From contig CALODS010000055.1 of the NCBI GenBank assembly GCA_942492225.1, forward strand, positions 1 to 64,000: DNA of 64,000 nucleotides, written 5' to 3'. Below, piece after piece: positions 25,258-34,956 of the stretch. This stretch comes from JAFGTX01 sp942492225. GTDB taxonomy: Bacteria; Bacillota; Clostridia; Peptostreptococcales; Acidaminobacteraceae. The notes under the pieces were generated by a model. The model saw only the letters and a list, made by a program, of their open reading frames with translations, was not told the DNA's origin and searched no databases. A program made the translations under genes and the position numbers. Every line of letters begins with the position of its first letter. The stretch's first letter is position 1.

Positions 25258-26331
25258 ATGAAAAAAAGAATAGCTTTATTAATGTGTTTACTAATGATGT
25301 TCACTGTAGTTTTGGCTGGTTGTGGCGGTACTACGACACCTGCTGAGGAAGCAAAAGAAACAACAGAAGTTGCAGAAAATACAGATGCGACAGAAGAAGT
25401 TGCTAAAGCACTTAATGTATCATTAGTTGTTGCTGGCGGCTTAGGTGATAGATCGTTCTATGATTCTTCAAATGAAGGTTTAGAAAGAGCGGTTACAGAA
25501 TTAGGCGTAAATGGTAAAGTTCTTGAGTGTAAAAACGATCCATCGTTATTCAATGACCAATTAATCCAAGCATCAGAAATTAGTGATGTTGTAGTGGTTG
25601 TTGGATTTGAATTCTATGATGTTATTCAAGAAGTAGCCGTTGAATTCCCAGAAAAATCTTATATCTATATTGACAATGTCATCGAAGGTATTGATAACAT
25701 TACTTGTATCGACTACATGGAAAATGAAGGGTCGTTCTTAGCAGGTGCTGTTGCAGCAATGTTAACAACAACTGAAATGGAAGGCATGAATGCTGAGAAG
25801 AAAATTGGTATGGTAGGCGGAATGGATATTCCTGTTATCAGAAACTTCCAAGTTGGTTTTGAAGCGGGTGCAAAACACATTGACCCAGAAATGACTGTAG
25901 AAACAATCTTTGCTGGAGATTTTGAAGATCCTGCAAAAGGTAAAGAATCGGCATTAGCATTATATGCTAAAGGCGTAGACATTGTATTCCAAGTAGCTGG
26001 TAAAACTGGCGAAGGTGTATTTGAAGCAGCTAAAGACAATGGTCAATATGCTGTTGGTGTTGATACAGATCAAAGATATATCGCACCAGATAACATCGTA
26101 GCATCAATGGTCAAAGGTGTTGGACTTTCAATTTATGAATCAGTAGAAAGAATTCAAAATGGTACATTTGAAAGTGGATCAGTTTACAAATACGGTATCA
26201 AAGAAAATGGTGTTGATGTATCTTACGGTACTGAAGACATGAAACAATTTGTAACTGAAGACATGAAGATAAAAGTACAAGAGTTAAGAGAAATGATTAT
26301 TAATGGCGAAATCGTAGTACCTGAGGCATAA
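25258..26331 (+). CDS. BMP family nucleoside-binding lipoprotein
   Basis: 357 aa. A lipoprotein signal peptide (MKKRIALLMCLLMMF..., lipobox VLAGC, modified Cys at about residue 22) is followed by a short acidic Thr/Glu linker. The BMP (PnrA-like) binding domain begins at VSLVVAGGLGDRSFYD. These proteins capture purine or pyrimidine nucleosides for an ABC importer. The downstream ATPase and two permeases complete the system. A hairpin after the gene may raise its expression relative to the membrane parts. Confidence 0.92.
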   Translation: MKKRIALLMCLLMMFTVVLAGCGGTTTPAEEAKETTEVAENTDATEEVAKALNVSLVVAGGLGDRSFYDSSNEGLERAVTELGVNGKVLECKNDPSLFNDQLIQASEISDVVVVVGFEFYDVIQEVAVEFPEKSYIYIDNVIEGIDNITCIDYMENEGSFLAGAVAAMLTTTEMEGMNAEKKIGMVGGMDIPVIRNFQVGFEAGAKHIDPEMTVETIFAGDFEDPAKGKESALALYAKGVDIVFQVAGKTGEGVFEAAKDNGQYAVGVDTDQRYIAPDNIVASMVKGVGLSIYESVERIQNGTFESGSVYKYGIKENGVDVSYGTEDMKQFVTEDMKIKVQELREMIINGEIVVPEA

Positions 26332-26342
26332 GAAAACAACAG

Positions 26343-26376
26343 AGAGGCATTTTGCAGATCGCAATCTGCCTCTTTA
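26343..26376 (+). terminator. Intercistronic hairpin between BMP protein and ATPase genes
   Basis: Outer stem AGAGGCA/TGCCTCT plus inner perfect stem GCAGAT/ATCTGC, followed by TTTAAATATTT. It probably acts as a partial terminator or as a 3'-stabilising hairpin. Confidence 0.65.
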
Positions 26377-26411
26377 AATATTTATAATGAAAACAATGAA
26401 AGAGGTTTGGG

Positions 26412-27941
26412 ATGCCAGAAAAAATAATTGAATTTAAAAATGTATCAAAACGCTTCCCAGGTGTACTTGCGAATAGTCACGTTACAATGGATATTCGTAA
26501 AGGGGAAATTTTTGCACTCGTAGGAGAGAATGGTGCTGGTAAATCAACACTAATGAAAATGATGTATGGTCTTCATGCACCTACAGAGGGTGAAGTATTT
26601 ATAAGAGGAAAAAAAGTGGAGAAGTTTTCACCGAGTTATGCCATTGAAAATGGTATTGGTATGGTACATCAACATTTTATGTTGGTACCATCATTTACAA
26701 TTGCTGAAAACATTGTATTAGGAAATGAACGCAGGAAAAAGCGTATATTTATAGATAAACAAGAAGCGATAAGTGTTGTGGATAATTTATGTGACACGTA
26801 TGGTTTAATCGTTGAGCCTGCATTGAAAATTGAAGATGTTTCAGTGGGTATTCAGCAGAGAGTGGAAATATTAAAAACGCTTTATCGTGGTGCTGATATT
26901 TTGATTCTTGATGAACCTACAGCAGTATTAACGCCACAAGAAACTGAAGATTTATTTAAAGTCGTTAGAAAATTAGTTGATGAGCTGGGTAAAACAGTCA
27001 TCATCATTACCCACAAATTAAATGAAGTTATGGCACTTTCCGACCGTGTAGGCGTTATGCGTCAAGGAGAATTGCTTGGTGTTGTTGATACAATATCAAC
27101 TGATGAAAAACAATTGGCTGAAATGATGGTTGGAAGAGAAGTTTTATTTGATAAATTAGATAAAAAAGAGACAACGGGCGACATTCTTATTGAAGCAAAA
27201 GGTCTTGTTGCGAAAGATAAGAGAGGCTTTAGCGCTCTAAAAGGTGTTGACATTAGTGTCCGTGCAGGAGAAATTCTTGGTGTTGCAGGAGTAGAAGGCA
27301 ACGGACAAACGGAATTAATCGAAGTGCTTTCTGGCATGCGACCATATGAATCAGGTGAAATAAATATTAATGGTCAATCTGTTAAACGCTTATCGCCAGA
27401 TGAAATAAGACGATTAGGCGTAGCTCATATTCCAGAAGATAGATTGGTAACAGGTCTCAGTAAAGAGTCCTCTATTGAAGACAACCTTTTAATGGGTCTG
27501 CAACATTCAGAACCTTATGCAAGTCATGGGATACACTTAAAAAGAAAAGTTATCGGTAAACATGCCAATCAGTTAATAGAAGAATTTGATGTTAGAACGG
27601 CAAATAAAGAAGTAAAAATTGGCGCTTTATCTGGTGGTAATATGCAAAAAGTTGTTATTGCGAGAGAATTTTCTTTTGAGACGCCAATTCTATTAATTTC
27701 ACAGCCGACACGTGGGGTGGATATTGGTGCGATTGAATTTATACATGAACAAATCATAAAAAAACGTAATGAAGGCTGTGCGATTATACTTGTTTCAGCT
27801 GAACTTGACGAAATTTTCAGATTGTCAGATCGTATGATTACCCTCTATGAAGGAGAAATTACTGGTGAATTCAATAGCGGGGAAATAACAAAAAAAGACA
27901 TTGGTTTTTATATGACTGGTAATAGAAATGAGGAGGCATAA
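26412..27941 (+). CDS. Nucleoside ABC transporter ATP-binding protein
   Basis: 509 aa, two fused ATPase domains, typical of the RbsA/NupO-type subfamily. Domain 1 has Walker A GENGAGKST (about 36-44), signature VSVGIQQRVEIL and Walker B ILILDEPTAV. Domain 2 has a degenerate Walker A (GVEGNGQTEL) and signature LSGGNMQKVVIAREF. The first permease ATG follows its stop with no gap. It powers nucleoside import together with the BMP lipoprotein. Confidence 0.93.
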   Translation: MPEKIIEFKNVSKRFPGVLANSHVTMDIRKGEIFALVGENGAGKSTLMKMMYGLHAPTEGEVFIRGKKVEKFSPSYAIENGIGMVHQHFMLVPSFTIAENIVLGNERRKKRIFIDKQEAISVVDNLCDTYGLIVEPALKIEDVSVGIQQRVEILKTLYRGADILILDEPTAVLTPQETEDLFKVVRKLVDELGKTVIIITHKLNEVMALSDRVGVMRQGELLGVVDTISTDEKQLAEMMVGREVLFDKLDKKETTGDILIEAKGLVAKDKRGFSALKGVDISVRAGEILGVAGVEGNGQTELIEVLSGMRPYESGEININGQSVKRLSPDEIRRLGVAHIPEDRLVTGLSKESSIEDNLLMGLQHSEPYASHGIHLKRKVIGKHANQLIEEFDVRTANKEVKIGALSGGNMQKVVIAREFSFETPILLISQPTRGVDIGAIEFIHEQIIKKRNEGCAIILVSAELDEIFRLSDRMITLYEGEITGEFNSGEITKKDIGFYMTGNRNEEA

Positions 27942-29003
27942 ATGGAACGCTTAAAAATAAAACAAAATACGGACTATTTAGTGTCTTTAGCGCTGGCTAT
28001 TACAGCAGCACTCATTATTGGTGCATTGATAATGATTTCCAACGGACAAAATCCTGCAGTGGGTTATACGTCGTTGATAGTAGGTGCTTTTGGTTCAAAA
28101 TATAAATTTGCGACAACACTTGCTAAAACTGTCCCACTTATTCTAACAGGGTTGGCAACAGCCATCTCATTTAGAGCAGGGATATTTAATATTGGTGGAG
28201 AGGGACAGCTATATCTAGGCGCTTTTGCAGCAGCTTATGTAGGGTTTACTTTTACATCATTGCCAGTTGTGGTAGCAATTTTATTCGCGATGTTAGCTTC
28301 AGCAGTTGTAGGGGCAGCTTATGCATATATTCCAGCAATTTTAAAAGTAAAATATAAAGTGGATGAAGTTATTACGACAATTATGTTAAACAGTGTAGCA
28401 ATATTGTTTACAAATTATCTTGTGAATTATCCGTTTGCAGCGGATCAAGGGAAAATGGGTGGTACGAATATGATTGATGCCGCTTATAAATTTCCCAACC
28501 TTGTAAGATTATCGAAATTAAATACGAGCATTTTTTATACAGCACTTATTGCATTATTCATGTACTATTTATTACAAAAAACATCTTTTGGATACAATTT
28601 TAAGATGGTAGGAGAAAATGGTATTTTTTCTAAATATGCTGGGGTAAACAATGGTAAGTATATGATTGTTGCTATGTTAATTTCAGGTGCGCTTTGTGGT
28701 ATTGCAGGTGCATTCGAAGTTTATGGAACTCATTATAGATTTTTACAAAACATTTCACCCGGATTTGCTTTTGATGGGATGTTGGTTGCTTTAATTGTAC
28801 GTAACAATCCAATTGGTATCATTTTTATGTCTCTATTCTTTGCTGTGTTGAAAACTGGTTCTGCTTCTATGGAAGTTGCGACAGGGATCCCATCAGAGAT
28901 GGTACTGGTAATACAGTCAATTATTATTCTCTTTATTGCAGGAGAACAAGGGTTTAAAAATATTTATAAAAAAATGAAACTTGAAAGAAAAGAGGTGGCC
29001 TAA
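27942..29003 (+). CDS. Nucleoside ABC transporter permease 1
   Basis: 353 aa with about eight to ten hydrophobic segments. Family signatures are ATAISFRAGIFNIGGEGQLY (about 71-90) and VDEVITTIMLN. It belongs to the BPD_transp_2 (RbsC/NupP-like) family and has a short cytoplasmic basic tail. It directly follows the ATPase gene and directly precedes permease 2. Confidence 0.93.
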   Translation: MERLKIKQNTDYLVSLALAITAALIIGALIMISNGQNPAVGYTSLIVGAFGSKYKFATTLAKTVPLILTGLATAISFRAGIFNIGGEGQLYLGAFAAAYVGFTFTSLPVVVAILFAMLASAVVGAAYAYIPAILKVKYKVDEVITTIMLNSVAILFTNYLVNYPFAADQGKMGGTNMIDAAYKFPNLVRLSKLNTSIFYTALIALFMYYLLQKTSFGYNFKMVGENGIFSKYAGVNNGKYMIVAMLISGALCGIAGAFEVYGTHYRFLQNISPGFAFDGMLVALIVRNNPIGIIFMSLFFAVLKTGSASMEVATGIPSEMVLVIQSIIILFIAGEQGFKNIYKKMKLERKEVA

Positions 29004-29912
29004 ATGTTAGAAGATGTGTTTAACCTAACCTTATTACAAAATACAATTCGTACAGCCACACCTCTTATATTAGCTGCTTTAGGTGGCTTATTGACAATGC
29101 ATGCAGGTATTTTAAATATTGGTATGGAGGGTATGATATTAATTGGTGCATTCTTTGGCGTCCTAGGCAGTTATATGTTTAGCAGTGCCTTAATGGGTGT
29201 AATTATTGCCATCATCTCTGGTGTTCTAATAGGCTTGCTATTTGGCGTGTTTGTTATTGATTTAGAGTCAGATGAATTTATTATTGGTATTGCTATCAAT
29301 ATATTTGCAGGTGGTTTAACAATATTTTTGTTAAGAAGCATTTTTGGTGTGAAAGGTGCGTTCTCTTCTCCAGATATTGTTGCGTTACCAGATATACATT
29401 TACCGTTCATTGGCGCAATACCTTTTTTGGATACCATATTAAATAATCATTCTGTGTTTGTCTATTTAAGTTGGATTTTGGTTGTTTTAGTTTATATTTT
29501 TCTTTATAAAACACCATATGGTTTCTGGTTAAGAGCATCAGGTGAACATCCTGAAGCATTGGAGACTGCTGGAATTAGTCCTAAGAAAATGAAATATATG
29601 AGTGCGATTTTATGTGGTGTGTTTTGCGGAATGGCAGGCGCCCATTTATCACTAGGTTATTTAACATTATTCACAGAAAACATGAGTGCCGGAAGAGGCT
29701 TTATATCTCTTGCAGCCATTATATTTGGTTCTGCAAACCCAATTAATACTTTTGGAGCATCGTTACTGTTTGGATTTTTTGATGCCCTTGGGATTCGTTT
29801 ACAAGGTGTCGGTATACCATCACAGTTTACTCAAATGATTCCTTATATTGTTACAGTAGTAGCACTATTAATTGTTGTACAGCGCAAGAATAAAGGAAAG
29901 GTTTCAGAATAA
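29004..29912 (+). CDS. Nucleoside ABC transporter permease 2
   Basis: 302 aa, highly hydrophobic. The same family signature appears as MHAGILNIGMEGMILIGAF (about 32-50), and GFWLRASGEHPEALETAGIS is conserved in NupQ-like subunits. It forms the heterodimeric pore with permease 1. Its stop overlaps the start of the flavoprotein gene by one base. Confidence 0.93.
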   Translation: MLEDVFNLTLLQNTIRTATPLILAALGGLLTMHAGILNIGMEGMILIGAFFGVLGSYMFSSALMGVIIAIISGVLIGLLFGVFVIDLESDEFIIGIAINIFAGGLTIFLLRSIFGVKGAFSSPDIVALPDIHLPFIGAIPFLDTILNNHSVFVYLSWILVVLVYIFLYKTPYGFWLRASGEHPEALETAGISPKKMKYMSAILCGVFCGMAGAHLSLGYLTLFTENMSAGRGFISLAAIIFGSANPINTFGASLLFGFFDALGIRLQGVGIPSQFTQMIPYIVTVVALLIVVQRKNKGKVSE

Positions 29913-31236
29913 TGACTTATGATGTAATCGTATTAGGAAGTGGACCTGCAGGCGTTTATTTTGCTAAGACTGCTGCTGGCTATAATAAAAAAGTTCTTGT
30001 TATAGAAAAGGAATTAATTGGTGGAACCGGCTTTAGAACAGGCTGTTTACCTGTAAAAAAATATTTGGATGGACTAAGAAAAGCGCATTTAATTGAGCAA
30101 TCCGCTAAAATGATTGGTGTCAAGCAACAATCGATAAAGCAAAACACTATACAAGTATCAATAAAAATATGTCATTAGTTGAGAAGAAAATAATTCAACA
30201 GTTAGGTGATGTTGGTGTTGAATTAATAGTGGGAACACCCATTATTAAAAATTCTAAAGAAGTGGTTGTTGGAGACAAAAGTTTTTTCACAGAAAAAATT
30301 GTCGTTGCAACAGGAACTCAAACAAATGAATTGCTAAGCTGTCCAATTGATGGCGATGTGGTTTTATCTCATAAGGAATTGGTCGCTCTACCAACATTAC
30401 CCAAATCAATTATCATCATTGGCGGTAACGTCGAAGGGATCGAATTTGCCTCTTATCTATCTGGATTTGATGTAGACGTTACCATTATAGCAATGGGTAG
30501 TGTGTTATTAGAAGGAACTGATCGTGAACTTTGTAAACCAACTATTGAGTTTATAAAGTGTAACAAAGGAACAATTCTTCTGGAAACGACGATTCGAGAA
30601 ATTAAGCGCAATGGATTTTGTGGTGAAGTATATCTTGCAGATGGTAGCGTATTAACTGCAGATAAGGTGCTGATTACAGGTGCCCGATCGGGAAATATAC
30701 CTGAAACAGTTGAAATGAAGTTCAAGATTAATAATTCATGTATTGTGGTTGACGACTATTATGAAACATCAGAAAAAGATATTTATGCTATAGGGGATAT
30801 TAATGGCTTGCATGGAATGGCACATATAGCGATTCAGCAGGGAATTCAGTTGGCAGATTATTTGTTTTCTAACAAAAATATCGTAAGAGATTATGAAAGT
30901 TTGCCACGAGCAATTTTTACAATGCATGAAATTGCTGGTGCAGGCGTACAAGAAGAATATTGTTTAGAAAATGATATCGTCTATTCGGTTAAAACTACTG
31001 CACTGTCGGATACCTTTAGAGGGTGGTCAAAAGATATTGGTGAAGGTATGGTGAAGATCATTTTAGATCAAGCGGAAACTGTAATTGGGGTTTGGATATC
31101 TGGTGAGAATGCCTCAGATTATGTAGGACAGATTGGTTTATGGATTGATCAAAAACGCACAATAAGTGATATTAAAGCATCTCTTTTTATTCACCCAAGT
31201 ATGGGTGAAGGGATATTAGATGCCATTATAAAATAG
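29912..31236 (+). pseudogene. Dihydrolipoamide dehydrogenase-like flavoprotein, frameshifted and missing one redox cysteine
   Basis: Two reading frames make one protein of about 441 aa. Frame A (29912-30178) gives the FAD motif VIVLGSGPAGVYFAKTA and the disulfide region. Frame B (open from 30109; its first ATG is at 30169) gives the NAD motif IIIIGGNVEGIEFASYL, the second FAD segment KDIYAIGDINGLHGMAHIA and the dimerisation domain ending IHPSMGEGI. The shift lies in about 30100-30140 and looks like one base lost or gained. The normal CxxxxC disulfide is GFRTGC here: only C45 remains and the first cysteine is G40. It sits between the nucleoside permease and phosphorylase genes. It may be decayed or a sequence error over a specialised oxidoreductase. 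Confidence 0.8.
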
Positions 31237-31254
31237 GAGAAAGTTGGAGAAGGA

Positions 31255-31983
31255 ATGAAACAACCTCATATTCTTTGTGACTCAAATGATATAGCGGAAT
31301 TAGTACTGTTACCTGGAGATCCAGAGCGAGTATTAAGGGTTGCAAACTATTTAGAAGAATGGAAAGAAGTTGCATTTAACAGAGAATTCAGAACAGTGAC
31401 AGGTACTTATAAAGGAACAAAAATTTCTATAACATCAACAGGTATTGGTGGTGCTTCTGCAGCTATTGCAATGGAAGAACTAATTGCATGTGGCGCAAAA
31501 AAATTTATACGAATAGGCAGTGCGGGTTCAGCGCAAGCTGACATTGGTATTGGTGAATTACTTATTGCAACAGGTGCTGTTAGAGAAGATGGCGCATCAG
31601 CAATGTATGTTGATAAGGCCTTTCCCGCTGTTGCGGATCTAACACTTGCTGCAACCATGCAAAAAATTGCTGAAGAGAATAATTTTAAGCATCATGTTGG
31701 TATTGTGAGAAGTCATGACGCCTTCTATATAGACGAAGAGTTAGACATTATGCGTTACTGGAATAAGAAAAATGTATTAGGATCAGATATGGAAACAGCT
31801 GCATTGTTTGTCGTTGGTGCTTTAAGAGGTGTCCAAGTTGGATCAATATTAAATAATGTTGTTCTTTATGAAGGCAATCTTAAAGAAGGGATCAATGACT
31901 ACGTTAGTGAAAAAAAACTCGCGGAAGAAGGCGAGCGTAGAGAAATCATCATTGCTTTAGAAACACTTAAAGCATTGTCATAA
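31255..31983 (+). CDS. Nucleoside phosphorylase (uridine phosphorylase-like)
   Basis: 242 aa, PNP/UDP phosphorylase family type 1. It cleaves nucleosides with phosphate to base and ribose-1-phosphate. Seen are LLPGDPERV (about 18-26, phosphate-binding), ITSTGIGGASAAIAMEEL (about 59-76), IRIGSAGSAQADIGIGEL and GSDMETAALFVVGALRG, which holds the ribose-binding Met-Glu pair. Uridine phosphorylase is the closest match I recognise, but a broader purine activity is possible. As last gene of the transporter operon it would degrade imported nucleosides. Confidence 0.88.
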   Translation: MKQPHILCDSNDIAELVLLPGDPERVLRVANYLEEWKEVAFNREFRTVTGTYKGTKISITSTGIGGASAAIAMEELIACGAKKFIRIGSAGSAQADIGIGELLIATGAVREDGASAMYVDKAFPAVADLTLAATMQKIAEENNFKHHVGIVRSHDAFYIDEELDIMRYWNKKNVLGSDMETAALFVVGALRGVQVGSILNNVVLYEGNLKEGINDYVSEKKLAEEGERREIIIALETLKALS

Positions 31984-32002
31984 TTGATAGTAATAATGCA
32001 TA

Positions 32003-32035
32003 AAATACGCCAATTAAAGTTGGCGTATTTTTATT
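32003..32035 (+). terminator. Terminator 1 after the nucleoside operon
   Basis: Stem AAATACGCCAA with its complement, followed by a T-rich tail. Confidence 0.88.
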
Positions 32036-32047
32036 TACAAGCAATAG

Positions 32048-32070
32048 ATGATCCCTATGGGATCATTTTT
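32048..32070 (+). terminator. Terminator 2 after the nucleoside operon
   Basis: Perfect 8-bp stem ATGATCCC/GGGATCAT with loop TAT, followed by TTTTT. It backs up the first terminator. Confidence 0.75.
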
Positions 32071-32164
32071 AGTAAAAAAAACTATTACTAAAGTGTTAAG
32101 GTTCAGTCAAGTATAAAATGGATAAATAAGGTAACGATAATGGACTTGTCCTATTGAAATAAGG

Positions 32165-32170
32165 TATAAT
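32165..32170 (+). promoter_or_regulatory. -10 element of the CDGSH operon
   Basis: TATAAT lies 35 bases before the GTG start. The -35 region is not clear. Confidence 0.4.
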
Positions 32171-32204
32171 CAAATTGAGCAGAGTTGATGTGAGGAGTGA
32201 TTAA

Positions 32205-32885
32205 GTGTCCAGTTATAAAATCGTTTCTAAAAAAAATGGTCCTTATGTTATTCATAATGTGATGACATATAAATCTGCAGCCGGTAGCACCGTTAAATTA
32301 AATCTTGAAGACGATGGTACCACTAAGTTATGTAGATGTGGACAATCATTTGAAAAGCCTTATTGTGATGACTCGCATATAATATTTGAATTTAATGATG
32401 CGAAAGACGCATATCGTTCCGAAGACCGTGTTGATGTATATGAAGGCCAACACATTACCATATACGATAATAGGGGTGTATGTAGTCACAGAGGAATATG
32501 TTTTTCAGATTTACAATCTGTTTTTCAAATGGATGGAAAAATGAGTATTGATCCCGATGGTGCAAGTATTGAAGCAATTATTGACATCTGTGAACGTTGT
32601 CCATCGGGTGCTTTAAGTTATAGCTTGCCTAAGGGAGAAAGAATTTTAGATGGTGAGGCCAGTGATGGTGAAATCAGAATGGCTCCAAGGCACTATGGTT
32701 ATGACGGACCTATTGAAGTTATAGGGGGAATACCATTTGAAGATGAAGACGGTAATCAACCGGAATCGCCGAGTCACTATGCATTATGTCGTTGCGGTTC
32801 TTCAAAAAATATGCCGTTTTGTTCTGGACAGCACTGGGCGGCAAAATTTATTGATGAAAGTAATGATGAAGAGGGGAACATATAA
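32205..32885 (+). CDS. Iron-sulfur protein with two CDGSH motifs flanking a Fer4_19-like domain
   Basis: 226 aa. Two CDGSH-type sites are visible: CRCGQSFEKPYCDDSH (C43, C45, C54, H58) and CRCGSSKNMPFCSGQH (C195, C197, C206, H210). Each should bind a 2Fe-2S cluster with three Cys and one His. Between them, C93, C99, C129 and C132 fit a divergent ferredoxin (Fer4_19) domain. Up to three clusters could be carried, suggesting electron transfer or redox sensing. The function is unknown. The GTG start follows GAGGAG. The stop overlaps the start of the aminopeptidase gene. Confidence 0.85.
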   Translation: MSSYKIVSKKNGPYVIHNVMTYKSAAGSTVKLNLEDDGTTKLCRCGQSFEKPYCDDSHIIFEFNDAKDAYRSEDRVDVYEGQHITIYDNRGVCSHRGICFSDLQSVFQMDGKMSIDPDGASIEAIIDICERCPSGALSYSLPKGERILDGEASDGEIRMAPRHYGYDGPIEVIGGIPFEDEDGNQPESPSHYALCRCGSSKNMPFCSGQHWAAKFIDESNDEEGNI

Positions 32886-34915
32886 TGCTATTTTATACAG
32901 AAGAAAACAAAAAATATCAGACATTTTTTTATGAAATGAAAGAACTTTTAAAAGCTACACATAAATCACAAGATAAAATGAAATCAAAGGAAGAAAAATT
33001 GTTTGATTACTGGATGGATTGGTGTAATAAGTTGCTTGATTTAGAGGCGAAGTTAACCAACGACTATTTTATACAAACAAGTCTAGAAAATTTAAAAAGA
33101 GAAAATAATTAACTTTATCAAAATGTACTGCCAGATGCTTATGCGACAAGTTATTTAAATCCGGTGTATATGGCGACGTTATTCGAACAAAAATTATGTC
33201 AACAACTTTGTTTCATAGGATGCGAATTAAGAAAATTTATTCATTATGCATACACACATCAACAGTATAGGATGGCATTTGGTATTCAATTATTAATGGA
33301 TATTTACCAATTGCATGCTGATGGAATGATAACAACTCAAACAGTACAACATTTGATTGAAGCGTATAGTTTGGCAACAATGGAATTTGATAGCAAAATT
33401 ACGATGAATCAATATTATAATAAAGCCTTTGATCACTATACTAATATTATAGAGACAGCGGATTTAAGTGATATTAGATATTTATTTAAGTTTGGAGATT
33501 ATATAACCGATAATGAATTAGAGACAGCTAAGTTTTTAAATGCATATAGTGATGACACTTTAAATAGCGTTTCTAAAGTAATTTCTAATGCTTATGTCGA
33601 AGGATTTAGAAGAGATGGAAAAGATGTTGCTTTAAGACAGAACGTTCGTTTAGCAGTCAACCTTGGACAAGAGCAAATAACACTGAGATTGATGAAAGAA
33701 TTAAAAGAATATAAGTTGGAAGCTTATGTTTATCAAGTTATTTCTGCAGATTATAATAAGCAATATGCTTATGATCATAAATTTGATATAGGCCTTGTTT
33801 TAACAGATGAATGGGCACAAGCAAAAATGGGTAGTTATAAATTAATTGCTGAAAGTTGTGAAAAGGTTTTAAGAGACTATTCAGGTATATTATATGTTGA
33901 ACGATTTGGCGAAGAGCCTTTTTCACCAATTTCTAATGATGAACGCATTAAATTATCAAAATCACAACAAAAAATATATCAATCTCTACAAAATAATCAA
34001 AGACAATTAGTAGAAAAATATATTCCGGAACAAGAACGCAGTTTTTGTTTTGTGGCTTTCCCAACACCAGAGATTGGAGAACAATTTGAAGCTATTTTTG
34101 AAGACACACTAAAAATCAATATGCTTGACAGTGATTTTTATGAAAAAATTCAAGGTATCATTATTGATGCTTTAGATTTAGGTGATCAAGTTAGAATTCG
34201 TGGAAAAAATAATAACTTAACAGATATAATAGTTTCTCTTCAGCCATTAGCAGATAGCACAAAACAAACCAATTTTGTAAATTGTGTTGCAGATGTAAAC
34301 ATTCCTGTTGGTGAAGTCTTTACTTCACCACAGCTTAAGGGAACAACTGGATTGCTTCATATCGAAAATGTTTATCTTGAAGGATTTAATTTTGAAAATC
34401 TTAAGTTGTGGTTTAGGGATGGCTATATTGAGTCTTATGAATGCACGAACTTTGATGATATAGAAAAGGGTAAAGAATTCATCAAAGAAAATTTATTATT
34501 TCCACACGCAACGTTACCAATAGGTGAATTTGCAATCGGGACAAACACATTAGCTTATGTTATTGCAGAAAAATATGATATTGTAGATAAATTACCAATA
34601 TTAATTGTTGAGAAAATGGGACCTCATTTTGCGATTGGTGATACTTGTTTTAGTTGGTCAGAAGATACGCCAGTGTTTAATCAATTGGGTGGAAAAGAGA
34701 TTATTGCTCGTGATAATGAGCATAGTATATTGCGCAAAGAAGATGTTTCAAAAGCCTATACGAACTGCCATACGGATATTACAATTCCATATGACGCTTT
34801 AAAAGAAATAATTGTATTAAATAGATCAGGATTAGAAATACCTATCATTAAAAATGGAAGATTTGTTTTAAAGGGGACAGAAGAACTAAATAAACCATTT
34901 AATGAGATAGACTAA
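32885..34915 (+). pseudogene. M29-type aminopeptidase interrupted by one in-frame TAA
   Basis: The reading frame from 32885 to 34915 would encode about 676 aa but is cut by a TAA at 33110-33112. The same frame continues with NVLPDAYATSYLNPVYMAT and stays open to 34915; a GTG at 33164 could restart it. The C-terminal half resembles the thermophilic (M29) metallo-aminopeptidases: GEVFTSP, IGEFAIGTN, EKMGPHFAIGD and the late NCHTDITIP supply the expected metal and catalytic Glu, His and Asp residues. The longer N-terminal region is seen in clostridial members. It may be inactive, read through, restarted or a base-call error. It overlaps the CDGSH gene by one base. Confidence 0.82.
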
Positions 34916-34956
34916 CTACTAAAAAAATAAAATCGTTTGCGAACGGGGGTACAATA

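Noticed and set aside
32885..33112. Separate 75-aa gene
   Set aside because: The same frame continues past the TAA with protein-like sequence into the aminopeptidase, so it is the N-terminal piece of one interrupted gene.
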